A stretch of DNA of 64,000 nt from Euzebya sp. (lineage in GTDB: Bacteria; Actinomycetota; Nitriliruptoria; Euzebyales; Euzebyaceae). A model generated the notes under the pieces. That model worked only from the letters and a program-made list of their open reading frames with translations. It had not been told where the DNA came from and made no database searches. A program made the translations under genes and the position numbers. Shown here piece by piece: positions 23,412 through 32,339 of the stretch. Where the stretch lies: NCBI RefSeq assembly GCF_964222135.1, contig NZ_CAXQBR010000051.1, forward strand, positions 32,451 to 96,450, given 5' to 3'. Each line of letters opens with the position of its first letter. Positions within the stretch are counted from its first letter, which is position 1.

Positions 23412-25478
23412 CTACCGCGCCCCGCCCGGCACCCGGCTGCGCAGCTCCGCGAGGAACGGCGCGGCGGTCCCGTCGGACGGGGCGCGCCAGTCCCCGCGCG
23501 GGGACCGCGACCCGCCGCCGGACACCTTCGGCCCGTTCGGCAGCGCCGAGCGCTTGAACTGGCTGAAGCCGTAGAAGCGCTCGAGGAACACCTCGAGCCA
23601 CCGGACGATCGTCGGCAGGTCGTAGCTGCGGCGGTCGGCCTCGGGGAAGTCCACCGGCCAGGACCCGCGGGCCGCGTCCCGCCAGGCGTGCCAGGCGAGG
23701 AACGCGACCTTCGAGGGGGCCTGGCCCTGGCGGAGCAGGTGGTAGAGGAAGAAGTCGTGCAGCTCGTAGGGACCGATCTTCGCCTCGGTGGACTGCAGCT
23801 CCTCCTCCTCGCCCTGGGGGACCAGCTCGGGGGAGATCTCGGTCCCGAGGATGTCGCCCAGGACCGCATCGGTCTCGGCGTCGAACTGGTCGGTCGAGAT
23901 CGTCCAGCGGATGAGGTGCTGGATCAGCGTCTTCGGCACGCCGGTGTTGACCGCGTAGTGGCTCATCTGGTCACCCACCCCGTAGGTGCACCAGCCGAGG
24001 GCCATCTCGCTCAGGTCACCCGTGCCGACGACGAACCCGCCCCGGTGGTTGGCGATGCGGAAGAGGTAGTCGGTCCGCAGCCCGGCCTGGACGTTCTCGA
24101 AGGTGACGTCGTAGACCTCCTCGCCGCGGCTGAACGGGTGATCGAGGTCGGCGAGCATCTGCTCGGCCGCCGGGCGGATGTCGATCTCCTCCGCGCTGAC
24201 GCCCATCGCCTCCATCAGCCGCCAGGCGTTCGACTTCGTCGTGTCACCCGTCGCGAACCCCGGCATGGTGATGCCGAGGATGTCGCTGCGCGGCCGCCCC
24301 AGCCGGTCCATCGCCTTCGCGGCGACGATCAGCGCGTGGGTCGAGTCGATGCCCCCGGACACGCCGATGACGAGCTTCGGCTCGCCCGTCGCCGTCATGC
24401 GCCGCGTCAGGCCGTCGACCTGGATGTTGAACGCCTCGTAGCAGTCCTCGTCCAGCCGCTCGGGGTCGCTCGGCACGTAGGGGAACCGCGGGATGTCGCG
24501 CCGGAGCCCGGTGTCGTCGCTCCGGGGCTCGAGCGCGAAGCCGATGCGCCGGAACCGCGCCTCAGGTGACCCCGCCGCCCGTGCGGCATCGCCGAAGGTC
24601 CCGGTGCGCGTCCGCTCCAGGCGCACCCGCGCCAGGTCGACGTCGCTGACGAGCAGCGCGGCGCTGTCGGCGAACCGCTCGGAGGCGGCGACCTGCTCGC
24701 CGAGCTCGAAGACGAGGCTCTGGCCGTCCCAGGCCAGGTCGGTCGTGCTCTCACCCGGGCCGGCGGCGGAGAAGATGTACGCGCTGGCGGTCCGCAGGGA
24801 GTGGGAGGCGCACAGCAGCGCCCGGTCCCGGGCCTTGCCGACGACGATGTTCGACGCGGACAGGTTCGCGATGACCAGGGCACCGGCCAGCGCCGCGTGG
24901 GTGGAGGGGGGGATCGGCGCCCAGTAGTCCTCGCAGACGTCGACGGCGATCACCGCGTCGGGGTGGTCGGTGGCCGCGAACAGCAGGTCGGTCCCGAAGG
25001 GCACGGTCCGTCCGGCGGCGGTGATCTCCGCGCCGACGATGCCGGCGCCGGGGGAGAACCAGCGCTTCTCGTAGTACTCGCGGTAGTTCGGCAGGAAGCT
25101 CTTCGGCACCACCCCGAGCACGTCGCCCCGGTGGACCGCGACCGCGCAGTTGTAGAGCCGGTCGCCGCGGAGCAGCGGCACGCCGATCAGCAGGAGGGGG
25201 TGGAGGCCCTCGGTCGCGGTGACGACCCGGCGGAGGGCGGCGTCCACGGCGACGCGCATGCCCTCCTGGGTGTGGAGGTCGTCGATCGCGTAGGAGGAGA
25301 GGTTCAGCTCCGGGAACACGACCAGGTCGGCGCCCTCGGCGTCGGCTCGCTCGGCCAGCTCGATCGTCGTGTCGGCGTTGACCGCAGGGTCCCCGACGGT
25401 GGCGCGCGGCGTGGCGGCGGCCACGCGGAGCATGCCGTGGCCGTGGATCGAACCGAAGGCCTCAGGTCCGGGGATCAC
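23412..25478 (-). CDS. nadE: Glutamine-dependent NAD+ synthetase (688 aa)
   Basis: Converts nicotinate adenine dinucleotide to NAD+ using glutamine and ATP, the last step of NAD synthesis. The N-terminal nitrilase-type amidase (about 1-300) has the triad Glu ([12 protein letters not shown]), Lys ([17 protein letters not shown]) and Cys ([10 protein letters not shown]). The C-terminal synthetase has the PP-loop [12 protein letters not shown] near residue 370 and a downstream [24 protein letters not shown]. Length matches the actinobacterial enzyme (about 680). The start overlaps the stop of the pncC-like gene (ATGA), making a small NAD operon. Confidence 0.95.
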   Translation of the reverse strand: MIPGPEAFGSIHGHGMLRVAAATPRATVGDPAVNADTTIELAERADAEGADLVVFPELNLSSYAIDDLHTQEGMRVAVDAALRRVVTATEGLHPLLLIGVPLLRGDRLYNCAVAVHRGDVLGVVPKSFLPNYREYYEKRWFSPGAGIVGAEITAAGRTVPFGTDLLFAATDHPDAVIAVDVCEDYWAPIPPSTHAALAGALVIANLSASNIVVGKARDRALLCASHSLRTASAYIFSAAGPGESTTDLAWDGQSLVFELGEQVAASERFADSAALLVSDVDLARVRLERTRTGTFGDAARAAGSPEARFRRIGFALEPRSDDTGLRRDIPRFPYVPSDPERLDEDCYEAFNIQVDGLTRRMTATGEPKLVIGVSGGIDSTHALIVAAKAMDRLGRPRSDILGITMPGFATGDTTKSNAWRLMEAMGVSAEEIDIRPAAEQMLADLDHPFSRGEEVYDVTFENVQAGLRTDYLFRIANHRGGFVVGTGDLSEMALGWCTYGVGDQMSHYAVNTGVPKTLIQHLIRWTISTDQFDAETDAVLGDILGTEISPELVPQGEEEELQSTEAKIGPYELHDFFLYHLLRQGQAPSKVAFLAWHAWRDAARGSWPVDFPEADRRSYDLPTIVRWLEVFLERFYGFSQFKRSALPNGPKVSGGGSRSPRGDWRAPSDGTAAPFLAELRSRVPGGAR

Positions 25479-26023
25479 AGCGTCTCCTCCAGCAGCTGCA
25501 GCGCACCGCGCAGGACGCCCTGGCGGACCGCCCCGCGCCCGACGGTGCCGAGGTGCAGCTCGCGGTGGACGGTGGGGCGGCCGGTGCGCGCGACGGCCAG
25601 GTGCACCAGCCCCGGCTCCCGACCCGATCCGGTGAAGCCCGTGACGGCGATGCCGACCTGGGCGTTCGCGTCGTCGAGCAGCCCCTCGGCCATGGCCACC
25701 GCCACCTCACGGCTGACCGCCGTGTGCCGCTCGATCACCTCGGGGTCGATGCCGAGCAGCTCGCACTTCGCCATCGGGTCGTAGGTGACGAGCCCGCGGT
25801 CGAACACGTGGCTGACCCCCTCCACGTCGGTGAACAGCGACGCCAGCAACCCACCGGTGCAGCTCTCGGCCGTCGCCAGCTTGAGGTCACGGGCGCTCAG
25901 GTGCTGCAGGACCCGCCGGATGCGGCGCTCGAGGGAGAGGTCGACCACGCCCGCGAGGGTCTCGGCGTCCCGCTGCGGGTCGCTGCCGGGCAGGGACGAC
26001 GGCCGTCGTGCCGGGGCGGACAT
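25475..26023 (-). CDS. pncC: CinA C-terminal family / NMN amidohydrolase (182 aa)
   Basis: A single-domain CinA-type deamidase converting nicotinamide mononucleotide to nicotinate mononucleotide. Hallmarks: LKLATAESCTGGLLASLFTDVEG, FDRGLVTYDPMAKCELLG, HTAVSREVAVAMAEG, and IAVTGFTGSG (usually TGIAGPGG, here diverged). Conserved Ser of AESCTGG is present. About 25 residues precede the domain. It is translationally coupled to nadE, so NMN salvage flows into the same final amidation step, a sensible pathway grouping and good support for the PncC role rather than a competence function. Confidence 0.88.
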   Translation of the reverse strand: MSAPARRPSSLPGSDPQRDAETLAGVVDLSLERRIRRVLQHLSARDLKLATAESCTGGLLASLFTDVEGVSHVFDRGLVTYDPMAKCELLGIDPEVIERHTAVSREVAVAMAEGLLDDANAQVGIAVTGFTGSGREPGLVHLAVARTGRPTVHRELHLGTVGRGAVRQGVLRGALQLLEETL

Positions 26024-26054
26024 GCGGGGTTCCTCTCGTGTCGGGGCGCGGGCG

Positions 26055-26072
26055 GGCGGATCGTAGTCCGCC
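26055..26072 (-). terminator. Hairpin between GGDEF and pncC genes
   Basis: GGCGGA and TCCGCC arms flank a six-base loop just after the stop of the GGDEF gene and before the pncC start, all on the minus strand. There is no T-tract; it may end the GNAT-CNNM-GGDEF transcript or be regulatory. Confidence 0.35.
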
Positions 26073-26077
26073 GCTCC

Positions 26078-27058
26078 TCACCCCTTGCCCGCGAGCGGCT
26101 CCCTCACACCCGCCGGCACCATCCCGGCCCCGCGCAGCTTGTGGGCGTACATCCGCTGGTCGGCCCGGTCGATCGCCGTGGCCAGGTGGTCGCCGGTCCC
26201 GAGCTGGGTGATCCCGAAGGACCACGCGGCCCGCGAGCTGTCGTGGAGACGTCGGACGAGCTCCTCCGCCGCGGTGACCCCGGTGCGGGGCAGCAGCAGC
26301 ACGAACTCGTCGCCGCCGTAGCGGAACAGCCGGTCGCCGCGGCGGATGCCGGCGCGCCACTCGGCGGCCAGGTCGACGAGCAGCTGGTCGCCGGCGCCGT
26401 GGCCCGCGGAGTCGTTGACGCACTTGAAGTCGTCGAGGTCGATCAGCACCAGGCTGACCGGGTCCCCCGTGCGGATCGCCGTGATGAGCTCGGACTCCAC
26501 CGCCGACTGCAGCGCCGCGCGGTTGTGGGCCCCCGTCAGCTGGTCGGTCGTGGCCATGCCGGTCAGTCGGGTCAGGAGGGTGGCGAGCACCTCGACCGCG
26601 ATCACCAGCGTGACCGCGATCACGAGCCAGGAGGCCCACCCGCTGCGGACCACCGGGCTGAACGCGAACCCGACCCAGAGGGCGACCGCGCAGACGATGG
26701 CGTAGGCCCGGGCGACCGGGCGGGGGTGCACCACGGCCGCGTACATGCCCAGCCACACGAATGACACGCCGCCGGACGCGACGCCCTCACCGGTGGCGGC
26801 TGCGGCCATCAGCGCCGTGGCGGCCACCAGGTACACGGCGCTGCAGAGGTGCAGCAGCCAGGCCCGGGCCGGCGTCCACCACACGATCAGCGCCAGGGCG
26901 CCGCCGACTCCCGCGAGGATGCCGTCGAGGACCCGCGGGGTGTCCGGCGTCGCGGGCCGGATGGCGCCGACCAGGCAGAGCGCGGCACCGAGAGCCAGCA
27001 TCAGCGCCATGCACCACACCTGTGGTGGCCGCTCGCGCCACCAGCCTCCTCGGATCAC
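26078..27058 (-). CDS. Membrane diguanylate cyclase, GGDEF domain (326 aa)
   Basis: Makes the second messenger c-di-GMP from GTP. About six transmembrane helices fill residues 15-165 with no recognisable sensor domain, followed by a GGDEF domain at about 170-315. The start TTDQLTGAHNRAALQ, the metal-binding DLDDFKCVNDSAGHGAGD and the active-site loop RYGGDEFVLLL are all intact. No RxxD inhibitory site is obvious before the GGDEF loop. It starts at GTG two bases after the CNNM-type gene stop, so it belongs to a GNAT-CNNM-GGDEF unit. Likely active. Confidence 0.92.
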   Translation of the reverse strand: MIRGGWWRERPPQVWCMALMLALGAALCLVGAIRPATPDTPRVLDGILAGVGGALALIVWWTPARAWLLHLCSAVYLVAATALMAAAATGEGVASGGVSFVWLGMYAAVVHPRPVARAYAIVCAVALWVGFAFSPVVRSGWASWLVIAVTLVIAVEVLATLLTRLTGMATTDQLTGAHNRAALQSAVESELITAIRTGDPVSLVLIDLDDFKCVNDSAGHGAGDQLLVDLAAEWRAGIRRGDRLFRYGGDEFVLLLPRTGVTAAEELVRRLHDSSRAAWSFGITQLGTGDHLATAIDRADQRMYAHKLRGAGMVPAGVREPLAGKG

Positions 27059-27060
27059 GT

Positions 27061-28368
27061 CTACTCCGTCCCCGTGCGGTCGTCGCCCTCCTGTCGGCTG
27101 TCGGGATCCGGAGCTGAGGGGTCCGGGGTGAGCTCCACCAGGCGGACGGTGCGGTCGGTCGCCTCGACCACCTCGATGCGCCAGCCCGATGCCACGACCA
27201 CCTCGCCTGCGGTCGGGACGTGGCCGAGCTCGGCCAGCACCAGGCCCGCCAGGGTGGTGTAGTCGCCGGCGGGAAGGTCGACGCCGATGTCGGGCAGGTC
27301 GTGGATGGGGTAGGCGCCGTCGACGCTCAGCCGTCCGTCGTCGTGGTGGACGACGGCCTGGACGTCCGGGTCGGCCTCGTCCCAGATCTCGCCGACGAGC
27401 TCCTCGACCAGGTCCTCGATGGTGATGAGTCCCTCGGTGCCGCCGTGCTCGTTGATCACCACCGCCATCTGCTGCCGGTCGGCCTGCATGCGCCGGAGGG
27501 CGTCCAGGCAGCCGACGGTCTCGGGGAGCACGAGGGCTGGCTGGACGTGCGGCTCGACGGTCCCCTCCGCCTCGACCAGGGCGCGCAGGTGGACGGTGCC
27601 GAGCACCTCGTCGAGGTCGCCGCGGATCACCGGGGCGCGGGTGTGCCCGGTCGCGGCGAGGCGGCGTGAGGCCTCGCGGACGTCGCTGTCACCGGGCAGC
27701 GCGACGATGGCGGTGCGGGGGACGAGGATCTCGCGGAGGGACCGGTCGGCGAACTCGAACGCCCCGTCGATGATCCGCCGCTCGGTGTCGGAGAGCTCCG
27801 GCTGCGCGGCGACCATGTCGCGCAGCTCCTCCTCGGTGATCTGCTCGCGCTGGGCGTCGGGATCGACCCCGACCGCGCGGACGACCAGGTCGGTGGAGGT
27901 GGCCAGCAGCCACACCGCCGGCCGGGTCAGCGTGGCCAGGGCCGCGAGGGGACGCGACGCGAGGAGGCCCCAGCCCTCCGCCCGCTGCATCGCCACCCGC
28001 TTGGGTGCGAGCTCCCCGAGGACCAGGGTCACGTAGGTCAGGACCAGCGTGACCAGCACGACGCTGACCGGCTCGGCGGCACCGCCCAGGACGCCGCGGA
28101 GGGGCTCGACCAGCGGCTCGGCCAACGTCACCGCGGCGGTGGCCGACGCCATGAACCCGGCGAGGGTGATGAAGATCTGGATGGTGGCGAGGAACTGGTT
28201 GGGATCACGCGCCAGGCGGGCCAGCGTCCCGCCGGCGCGACCACGCTCCTCGAGGCGGGCCAGCTGGCTGTCCCGCAGGCTGACCAGCGCCATCTCGCTG
28301 CCCGCGAACGCGGCGTTGAGGAGGACCAGCACGAGGACGAGGACGACTTGCAACCACAACGAATCCAC
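27061..28368 (-). CDS. CNNM/HlyC-CorC-type membrane protein with CBS pair (435 aa)
   Basis: Integral membrane protein of the UPF0053 family, linked to Mg2+/Co2+ efflux. The N-terminal DUF21 domain has four hydrophobic helices, starting LWLQVVLVLVLVLLNAAFAGSE with the family motif FAGSEMALVSLR, and LGELAPKRVAMQ. A CBS pair follows (ILVPRTAIVALPGD and MAVVINEHGGTEGLITIEDLVEELVGEI), then a CorC_HlyC transporter-associated domain (GDYTTLAGLVLAELGHVPTAGE). All parts are in the standard order and full length. It begins three bases after the stop of the upstream GNAT gene. Confidence 0.92.
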   Translation of the reverse strand: MDSLWLQVVLVLVLVLLNAAFAGSEMALVSLRDSQLARLEERGRAGGTLARLARDPNQFLATIQIFITLAGFMASATAAVTLAEPLVEPLRGVLGGAAEPVSVVLVTLVLTYVTLVLGELAPKRVAMQRAEGWGLLASRPLAALATLTRPAVWLLATSTDLVVRAVGVDPDAQREQITEEELRDMVAAQPELSDTERRIIDGAFEFADRSLREILVPRTAIVALPGDSDVREASRRLAATGHTRAPVIRGDLDEVLGTVHLRALVEAEGTVEPHVQPALVLPETVGCLDALRRMQADRQQMAVVINEHGGTEGLITIEDLVEELVGEIWDEADPDVQAVVHHDDGRLSVDGAYPIHDLPDIGVDLPAGDYTTLAGLVLAELGHVPTAGEVVVASGWRIEVVEATDRTVRLVELTPDPSAPDPDSRQEGDDRTGTE

Positions 28369-28371
28369 AGA

Positions 28372-28977
28372 TCACTCCGGGTGGGGGCGGCCGGCGATCG
28401 TCGCCAGCCCGGCCGCGAGGACCACCTCCATCATGCCGTCCGGGAGCTCGGTCAGGGGTGTGGGAGGGGAGGGGGCGGCGCCGTCGTCGCCGAGGGGCCG
28501 CTGCCACCAGCCCACGTCGCACCAGCGCCCGTGCTTGTGGCCCACCGCGGTGAACGTCCCCAGGTGCGTGAACCCGACCGCCTCGTGGAGGGCGGCGCTG
28601 GCGGGGTTCGGCAGGGTGATGCCGGCGTAGGCGTTGGCGTAGCCCTGGGCGGCCAGCAGGTCGAGGAGGGCGGTGTAGAGGGCCCGGCCGAGCCCCTGCC
28701 GGCGGGTGTCGGCGTCGAGGTACACCGACACCTCCACCGACCAGGCGTAGGCCGGACGGGCGCGGTGGCGTCCGGCGTAGGCGTACCCCAGGACCTCGTC
28801 GTCGCGGTCGGCGACCAGCCACGGCCAGGTGGGGACGGTGGCGGCGATGCGGTCTGCCATGTCCCCGGCGGTCACCGGGACGGTCTCGAAGCTGGTCGTC
28901 GTGTCGCGGATGACGGGGTTGTAGATGGCGGCCACGGCCGCGCCGTCGTCGGGGGTGGCCAGGCGCAGGGATGTCAC
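28372..28977 (-). CDS. GNAT acetyltransferase, phosphinothricin-acetyltransferase-like (201 aa)
   Basis: N-acetyltransferase of the Pat/MddA branch. The N-terminus LRLATPDDGAAVAAIYNPVIRDTTTSFE matches the branch, as does the acetyl-CoA loop DTRRQGLGRALYTALL (Q/RxxGxG/A) at about residues 90-105, and NPASAALHEAVGFTHLGTFTAVGHKHGRWCDVGWWQRPL. Substrates of relatives are L-phosphinothricin or methionine sulfoximine. The C-terminus is about 30 residues longer than usual, with a Pro-rich linker. Starts at GTG. First gene of a tight three-gene unit with a CNNM protein and a diguanylate cyclase, a grouping with no obvious common pathway. Confidence 0.88.
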   Translation of the reverse strand: MTSLRLATPDDGAAVAAIYNPVIRDTTTSFETVPVTAGDMADRIAATVPTWPWLVADRDDEVLGYAYAGRHRARPAYAWSVEVSVYLDADTRRQGLGRALYTALLDLLAAQGYANAYAGITLPNPASAALHEAVGFTHLGTFTAVGHKHGRWCDVGWWQRPLGDDGAAPSPPTPLTELPDGMMEVVLAAGLATIAGRPHPE

Positions 28978-29079
28978 GGCGGCGGATCCTGGCGCCTCGC
29001 CGCCTGCGGGTCTAGTCCCCGCGCCGCAGCAGGCTCTCGGTCACCAGGGGGCGCGGACGGGGTCGATAGGCTTCTCGCG

Positions 29080-29952
29080 ATGCGCGTCGCCACCTACAAC
29101 GTCAACTCGTTGCCGGCCCGCCTGCCCCGGCTCGTGGCGCTGCTCGACGAGCACCGCCCCGACGTTGTGCTGGTGCAGGAGACCAAGTGCGCGCCGGAGG
29201 CCTTCCCCCACCGCGAGCTGGCCGAGGTCGGCTACCTGGCCGCCGACCACTCCGGTGGCCGGTGGGCCGGGGTGGCGGTGCTCGGCCGTGCGGCGCTGGG
29301 GGTGGACGACGTCTCGATCGGCCTGCCCGGCGAGCCTGATCCCGACCAGGCCCGCTGGGTCGAGGCGACGGTGGGTGGCGTCCGGTTCGTCAGCACGTAC
29401 GTGCCCAACGGCCAGCGGGTCGGCACGCCGACGTTCGTCGCGAAGCTGCAGTTCCTCGACGCGATGGCCGACCGGGCCCGACGGCTCGCGGCGGACGGGC
29501 CGACCGTCATGGGCGGCGACCTGAACGTCTGCCCGACCGACCTCGACGTGTGGGACCCGGTGCAGCTGCACGGCGGCACCCACGCGACCGACGACGAGCG
29601 GTCGCGTCTGACGGCGATCGTGGACACCGGGTTCGTGGACACGTTCCGCCACCACCGCCCCGACGAGCCGGGCTACACCTGGTGGGACTACCGCGCCGGG
29701 CACTTCCACAAGGGCTACGGGTTGCGCATCGACCTGGTGCTGGCCACCGAGCGGCTGGCGCGGGGGATCACCGCGGCGACGGTCGACCGGGAGTACCGGA
29801 AGCCGACGAAGGTGCGGGAGTCCAAGCCGTCCGACCACGCCCCGCTGCTGGTCGACCTCGACGCCGAGCTCACCCCCGGGCCGTCGGCCACCGACGACCC
29901 GGTCGCCGCCGTCGCGGACCGCGCGGGCGCTGAGCAGCTCGGCCTCCTGTAG
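29080..29952 (+). CDS. xthA: Exodeoxyribonuclease III (290 aa)
   Basis: Mg2+-dependent AP endonuclease and 3'-5' exonuclease of base excision repair. EEP-fold motifs are complete: ATYNVNSLPARLPRL (Asn), VLVQETKC (metal-binding Glu), STYVPNG (Tyr), MGGDLNVCPTDLDV (Asp/Asn), and the terminal SKPSDHAPLLVDL (Asp-His). The segment YTWWDYRAGHFHKGYGLRIDLVL is a diagnostic XthA block. ATG start; further upstream frame lacks coding character. A 30-residue acidic tail is added at the C-terminus. It converges with the YihY gene, 42 bases apart. Confidence 0.95.
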   Translation: MRVATYNVNSLPARLPRLVALLDEHRPDVVLVQETKCAPEAFPHRELAEVGYLAADHSGGRWAGVAVLGRAALGVDDVSIGLPGEPDPDQARWVEATVGGVRFVSTYVPNGQRVGTPTFVAKLQFLDAMADRARRLAADGPTVMGGDLNVCPTDLDVWDPVQLHGGTHATDDERSRLTAIVDTGFVDTFRHHRPDEPGYTWWDYRAGHFHKGYGLRIDLVLATERLARGITAATVDREYRKPTKVRESKPSDHAPLLVDLDAELTPGPSATDDPVAAVADRAGAEQLGLL

Positions 29953-29994
29953 CGCTCCTCTCGGGCTGCGGGGTCTCGGGGATCGCGCGGTGCG

Positions 29995-31149
29995 TCAGGC
30001 GGCGACTGTGTCGGCCGGTTCCGCACCGCGCTGGCCGAGGGGCCGCGGCGCACCGGTCGTGGTGTCCCGCGCGGTCTGGCGCTCGGACTCCGCGTTCAGC
30101 TCGGCGCCGACCAGGATGACCAGGGCGGACAGCTGCAGCCACAGCATGAGCACGATCACGCCGGCGATCGCGCCGTAGGTCTCGCCGTAGCTGCCGAAGT
30201 TGTCGACGAAGAACGAGAAGCCGACCGACACGAGCAGGAACAGGACCGTGGCCAGGACCGCCCCGGGCGAGAGCCACGACCACCGGGCGTCCTCCCGGTC
30301 CGGTGCCAGCCGGTACAGCACGGCGAGCGACACGACGATGAGCAGCGCGAGGAGCGTCCACCGGGCCACCTGGGCGCCGATCGTCCCGGCGACCCCCAGC
30401 CCGAGGGAGTCGATGACGGGCGGCACCACCGCGATGAGGCCCACGGCCACCCCGAAGAAGACGATGGCGCCGAGCGTGAGCGCCAGCGCCAGCGCCCGGC
30501 CCTTCACGAAGCCGCGGTCGTCGGTCTCGTCGTAGGCCAGGTTCAGCCCCTTCACGAGCATCCCGACCCCGCCCGAGGCGCTCCACAGCGCACCGAGGAT
30601 CGAGACCACCAGGGAGATGCTGAGGGTCGACGACTCGCTGTCGGCGATGGACTCGAGCTGGGTGCTGATCAGGTCCCGTGCGGAGGCGGGGAGGGTCTCG
30701 GCCAGGTCAGCGGCGTGCTGGGCGGCGGTGCCGGGGTCGGTGACGAGCCCGTAGATGCTGATCGCGGCGATCATCGCCGGGAACAGCGCCAGCAGGCCGG
30801 CGAAGGCCACCGCCGCGGCGATCATCGGCACGTTGTCGGCGGACACCTCCTTCCCGGTCCGCTTCAGGACCGCGACCCATCCGCTGCCCGAGATCTCGGT
30901 CGGGGTGCGAGCCAGGTGGCCGTCCGCGCCGCCGCGGCTGCCAGTCCCCTCGACCTCGTCGACGGTCGGCCCGGTCGCGGCGGGGCCCGTCGCCGTCGGG
31001 TCGATCGCGACCGGCTGCACATCCGCGGTCCCAGCGGCGCCCGCCGCGGTCTCGGGGTCCGTCGGTCGGTCGCTGGCGCTGCTGCGGCTGGCCAGCACGG
31101 TGCGTGCCGCGAGCCCGATCCCGAACAGCATCAGCAGCCTGCGGATCAT
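29995..31149 (-). CDS. YihY/BrkB-family membrane protein (384 aa)
   Basis: Inner-membrane protein of the YihY/virulence factor BrkB (formerly RNase BN) family. Six or so hydrophobic helices occupy residues 108-345. Diagnostic segments are NVPMIAAAVAFAGLLALFPAMIAAISIYGL near the start, WSASGGVGMLVKGLNLAYDETDDRGFVKGRALAL in the middle, and NFGSYGETYGAIAGVIVLMLWLQLSALVILVGAELNAE near the end. The first 85 residues are an unusual Ala/Thr/Pro-rich region, absent from most relatives and likely disordered. Function of the family is not established; it does not encode RNase BN. Confidence 0.9.
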   Translation of the reverse strand: MIRRLLMLFGIGLAARTVLASRSSASDRPTDPETAAGAAGTADVQPVAIDPTATGPAATGPTVDEVEGTGSRGGADGHLARTPTEISGSGWVAVLKRTGKEVSADNVPMIAAAVAFAGLLALFPAMIAAISIYGLVTDPGTAAQHAADLAETLPASARDLISTQLESIADSESSTLSISLVVSILGALWSASGGVGMLVKGLNLAYDETDDRGFVKGRALALALTLGAIVFFGVAVGLIAVVPPVIDSLGLGVAGTIGAQVARWTLLALLIVVSLAVLYRLAPDREDARWSWLSPGAVLATVLFLLVSVGFSFFVDNFGSYGETYGAIAGVIVLMLWLQLSALVILVGAELNAESERQTARDTTTGAPRPLGQRGAEPADTVAA

Positions 31150-31329
31150 CGGGCACCTCGGCGGTGGCGGACGGCGACCGGTCGGGCGGGGGCGGGTGCG
31201 GTGGCGCGCATGTCGGGTCCTCCTGTGCAGCGGTCGGGCTGCACCCCATCCCTGCCCCGTCCCCGAGGGGTGGAACCCGAACCCACGCGCTGGCGGGCCG
31301 AGGACATCGCGGTGCTAGCGTCGGTGCCC

Positions 31330-31629
31330 ATGGCCATGCGCACCGCACCCGTCGTCGCCGTCGGACTGCTCGGCGGCTACCTGACCGCCCGCGAGACCGG
31401 CAACCGACCCCTCGGCGGTGCGGTCCTCGCCGCCGCCGGCGTGGTCGCCGGCCGTCGCTGGCAGCGCACGGTCGGGCCCGCCGCCACCGCCGGGCTGACG
31501 GCGGTGTACCTCCTCGGGTTCGGGGCGTCCCACCCGCTCGCGAAGAAGATCGGGGCGTGGCCGTCCGTGCTCAGCGCCGCGGCGACCAGCGCGCTCGCCG
31601 CGCACGTCGTGGCCGATCGCCGGGCCTGA
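31330..31629 (+). CDS. Small hydrophobic protein (99 aa)
   Basis: MAMRTAPVVAVGLLGGYLTARETGNRP starts with a hydrophobic helix, and two or three more follow (GGAVLAAAGVVAGRRWQRTVG, AATAGLTAVYLLGFGASHPL, SAAATSALAAHVVAD). A small integral membrane protein with no assigned function; relatives are common in actinobacteria as unnamed proteins. It is divergent from the YihY gene (about 180 bases apart) and converges with a methyltransferase gene eight bases away. Confidence 0.72.
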   Translation: MAMRTAPVVAVGLLGGYLTARETGNRPLGGAVLAAAGVVAGRRWQRTVGPAATAGLTAVYLLGFGASHPLAKKIGAWPSVLSAAATSALAAHVVADRRA

Positions 31630-31636
31630 GCCCTGC

Positions 31637-32284
31637 TCAGCCCCGGGCGATCCCGTGGATCCGCGTCCGGGTGTGCACGTTCTGCCAGCCGGTGTCGATC
31701 GGGTCGCAGGTCACGTCGTCGAAGACCCGGTGGACGACCGCGCCCAGGTCGCGGTCGACCTGGCAGCCGTTGAACACGTAGGTGTGCACGCCGCGGAGCA
31801 GCCGCTGCCCCCATCGCGTCGCGGTCCCCTCCGGCGCGCGGACGTGCTCGTAGAACACGTACTGCCCGCCGGGGGCGAGGATGCGGCGCACCTCCGCGAC
31901 CGCGGCGTCCGGATCGCCGACCCCGCAGAGGACCAGCGTGCCGACCACGCTCGGGACCGCGTCGTCCCCGAGGTCGATCGCCTCCGCGGACCGGGTGCGC
32001 ACCTCGAGGTCCACGCCGGCGTCGGCCGCCGCTCGCCGCAGCGGCTCGTGCATCGCCACGTTCGGCTCGATCCCGATCACCGCGGTGCCGGCCGGGTAGT
32101 AGGGCATGTTCGCCCCCGCGCCCGGGCCGATCTCGACCACGGGGCTGGCGAGGTCGCCGAGCACCCGCCGCTTCCACGCGATCACCGCGGCCGGCTCGAG
32201 GTCACCGGAGCGGCGCATCAGCCGCGCCTCGAACCGGTCCCGTCGGGTCGGTCGCGGCGTGGCGTCGGCGGGCGGCTCGGACAT
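31637..32284 (-). CDS. Class I SAM-dependent methyltransferase (215 aa)
   Basis: Small-molecule methyltransferase of the Methyltransf_11 type. Motif I is VVEIGPGAGANMPYYP at about residues 49-64, motif II acidic residue in VIGIEPNVAMHEPL, and post-motif segment VVGTLVLCGVGDPDAAVAEVRRILAPGGQYVFYEHV. The YEHV and WxNV...C block towards the end (YVFNGCQVDRDL, TGWQNVHTRTRIHGIARG) resembles UbiE/METTL7-like proteins that methylate lipids or thiols. ATG start upstream of which the frame is not coding. Substrate unknown. Confidence 0.85.
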   Translation of the reverse strand: MSEPPADATPRPTRRDRFEARLMRRSGDLEPAAVIAWKRRVLGDLASPVVEIGPGAGANMPYYPAGTAVIGIEPNVAMHEPLRRAAADAGVDLEVRTRSAEAIDLGDDAVPSVVGTLVLCGVGDPDAAVAEVRRILAPGGQYVFYEHVRAPEGTATRWGQRLLRGVHTYVFNGCQVDRDLGAVVHRVFDDVTCDPIDTGWQNVHTRTRIHGIARG

Positions 32285-32339
32285 GGTGGCGGAGCCTAGT
32301 GCGCCCGGTCGCGTGCGGTGGCGGGTGCAGGATGGCCTG

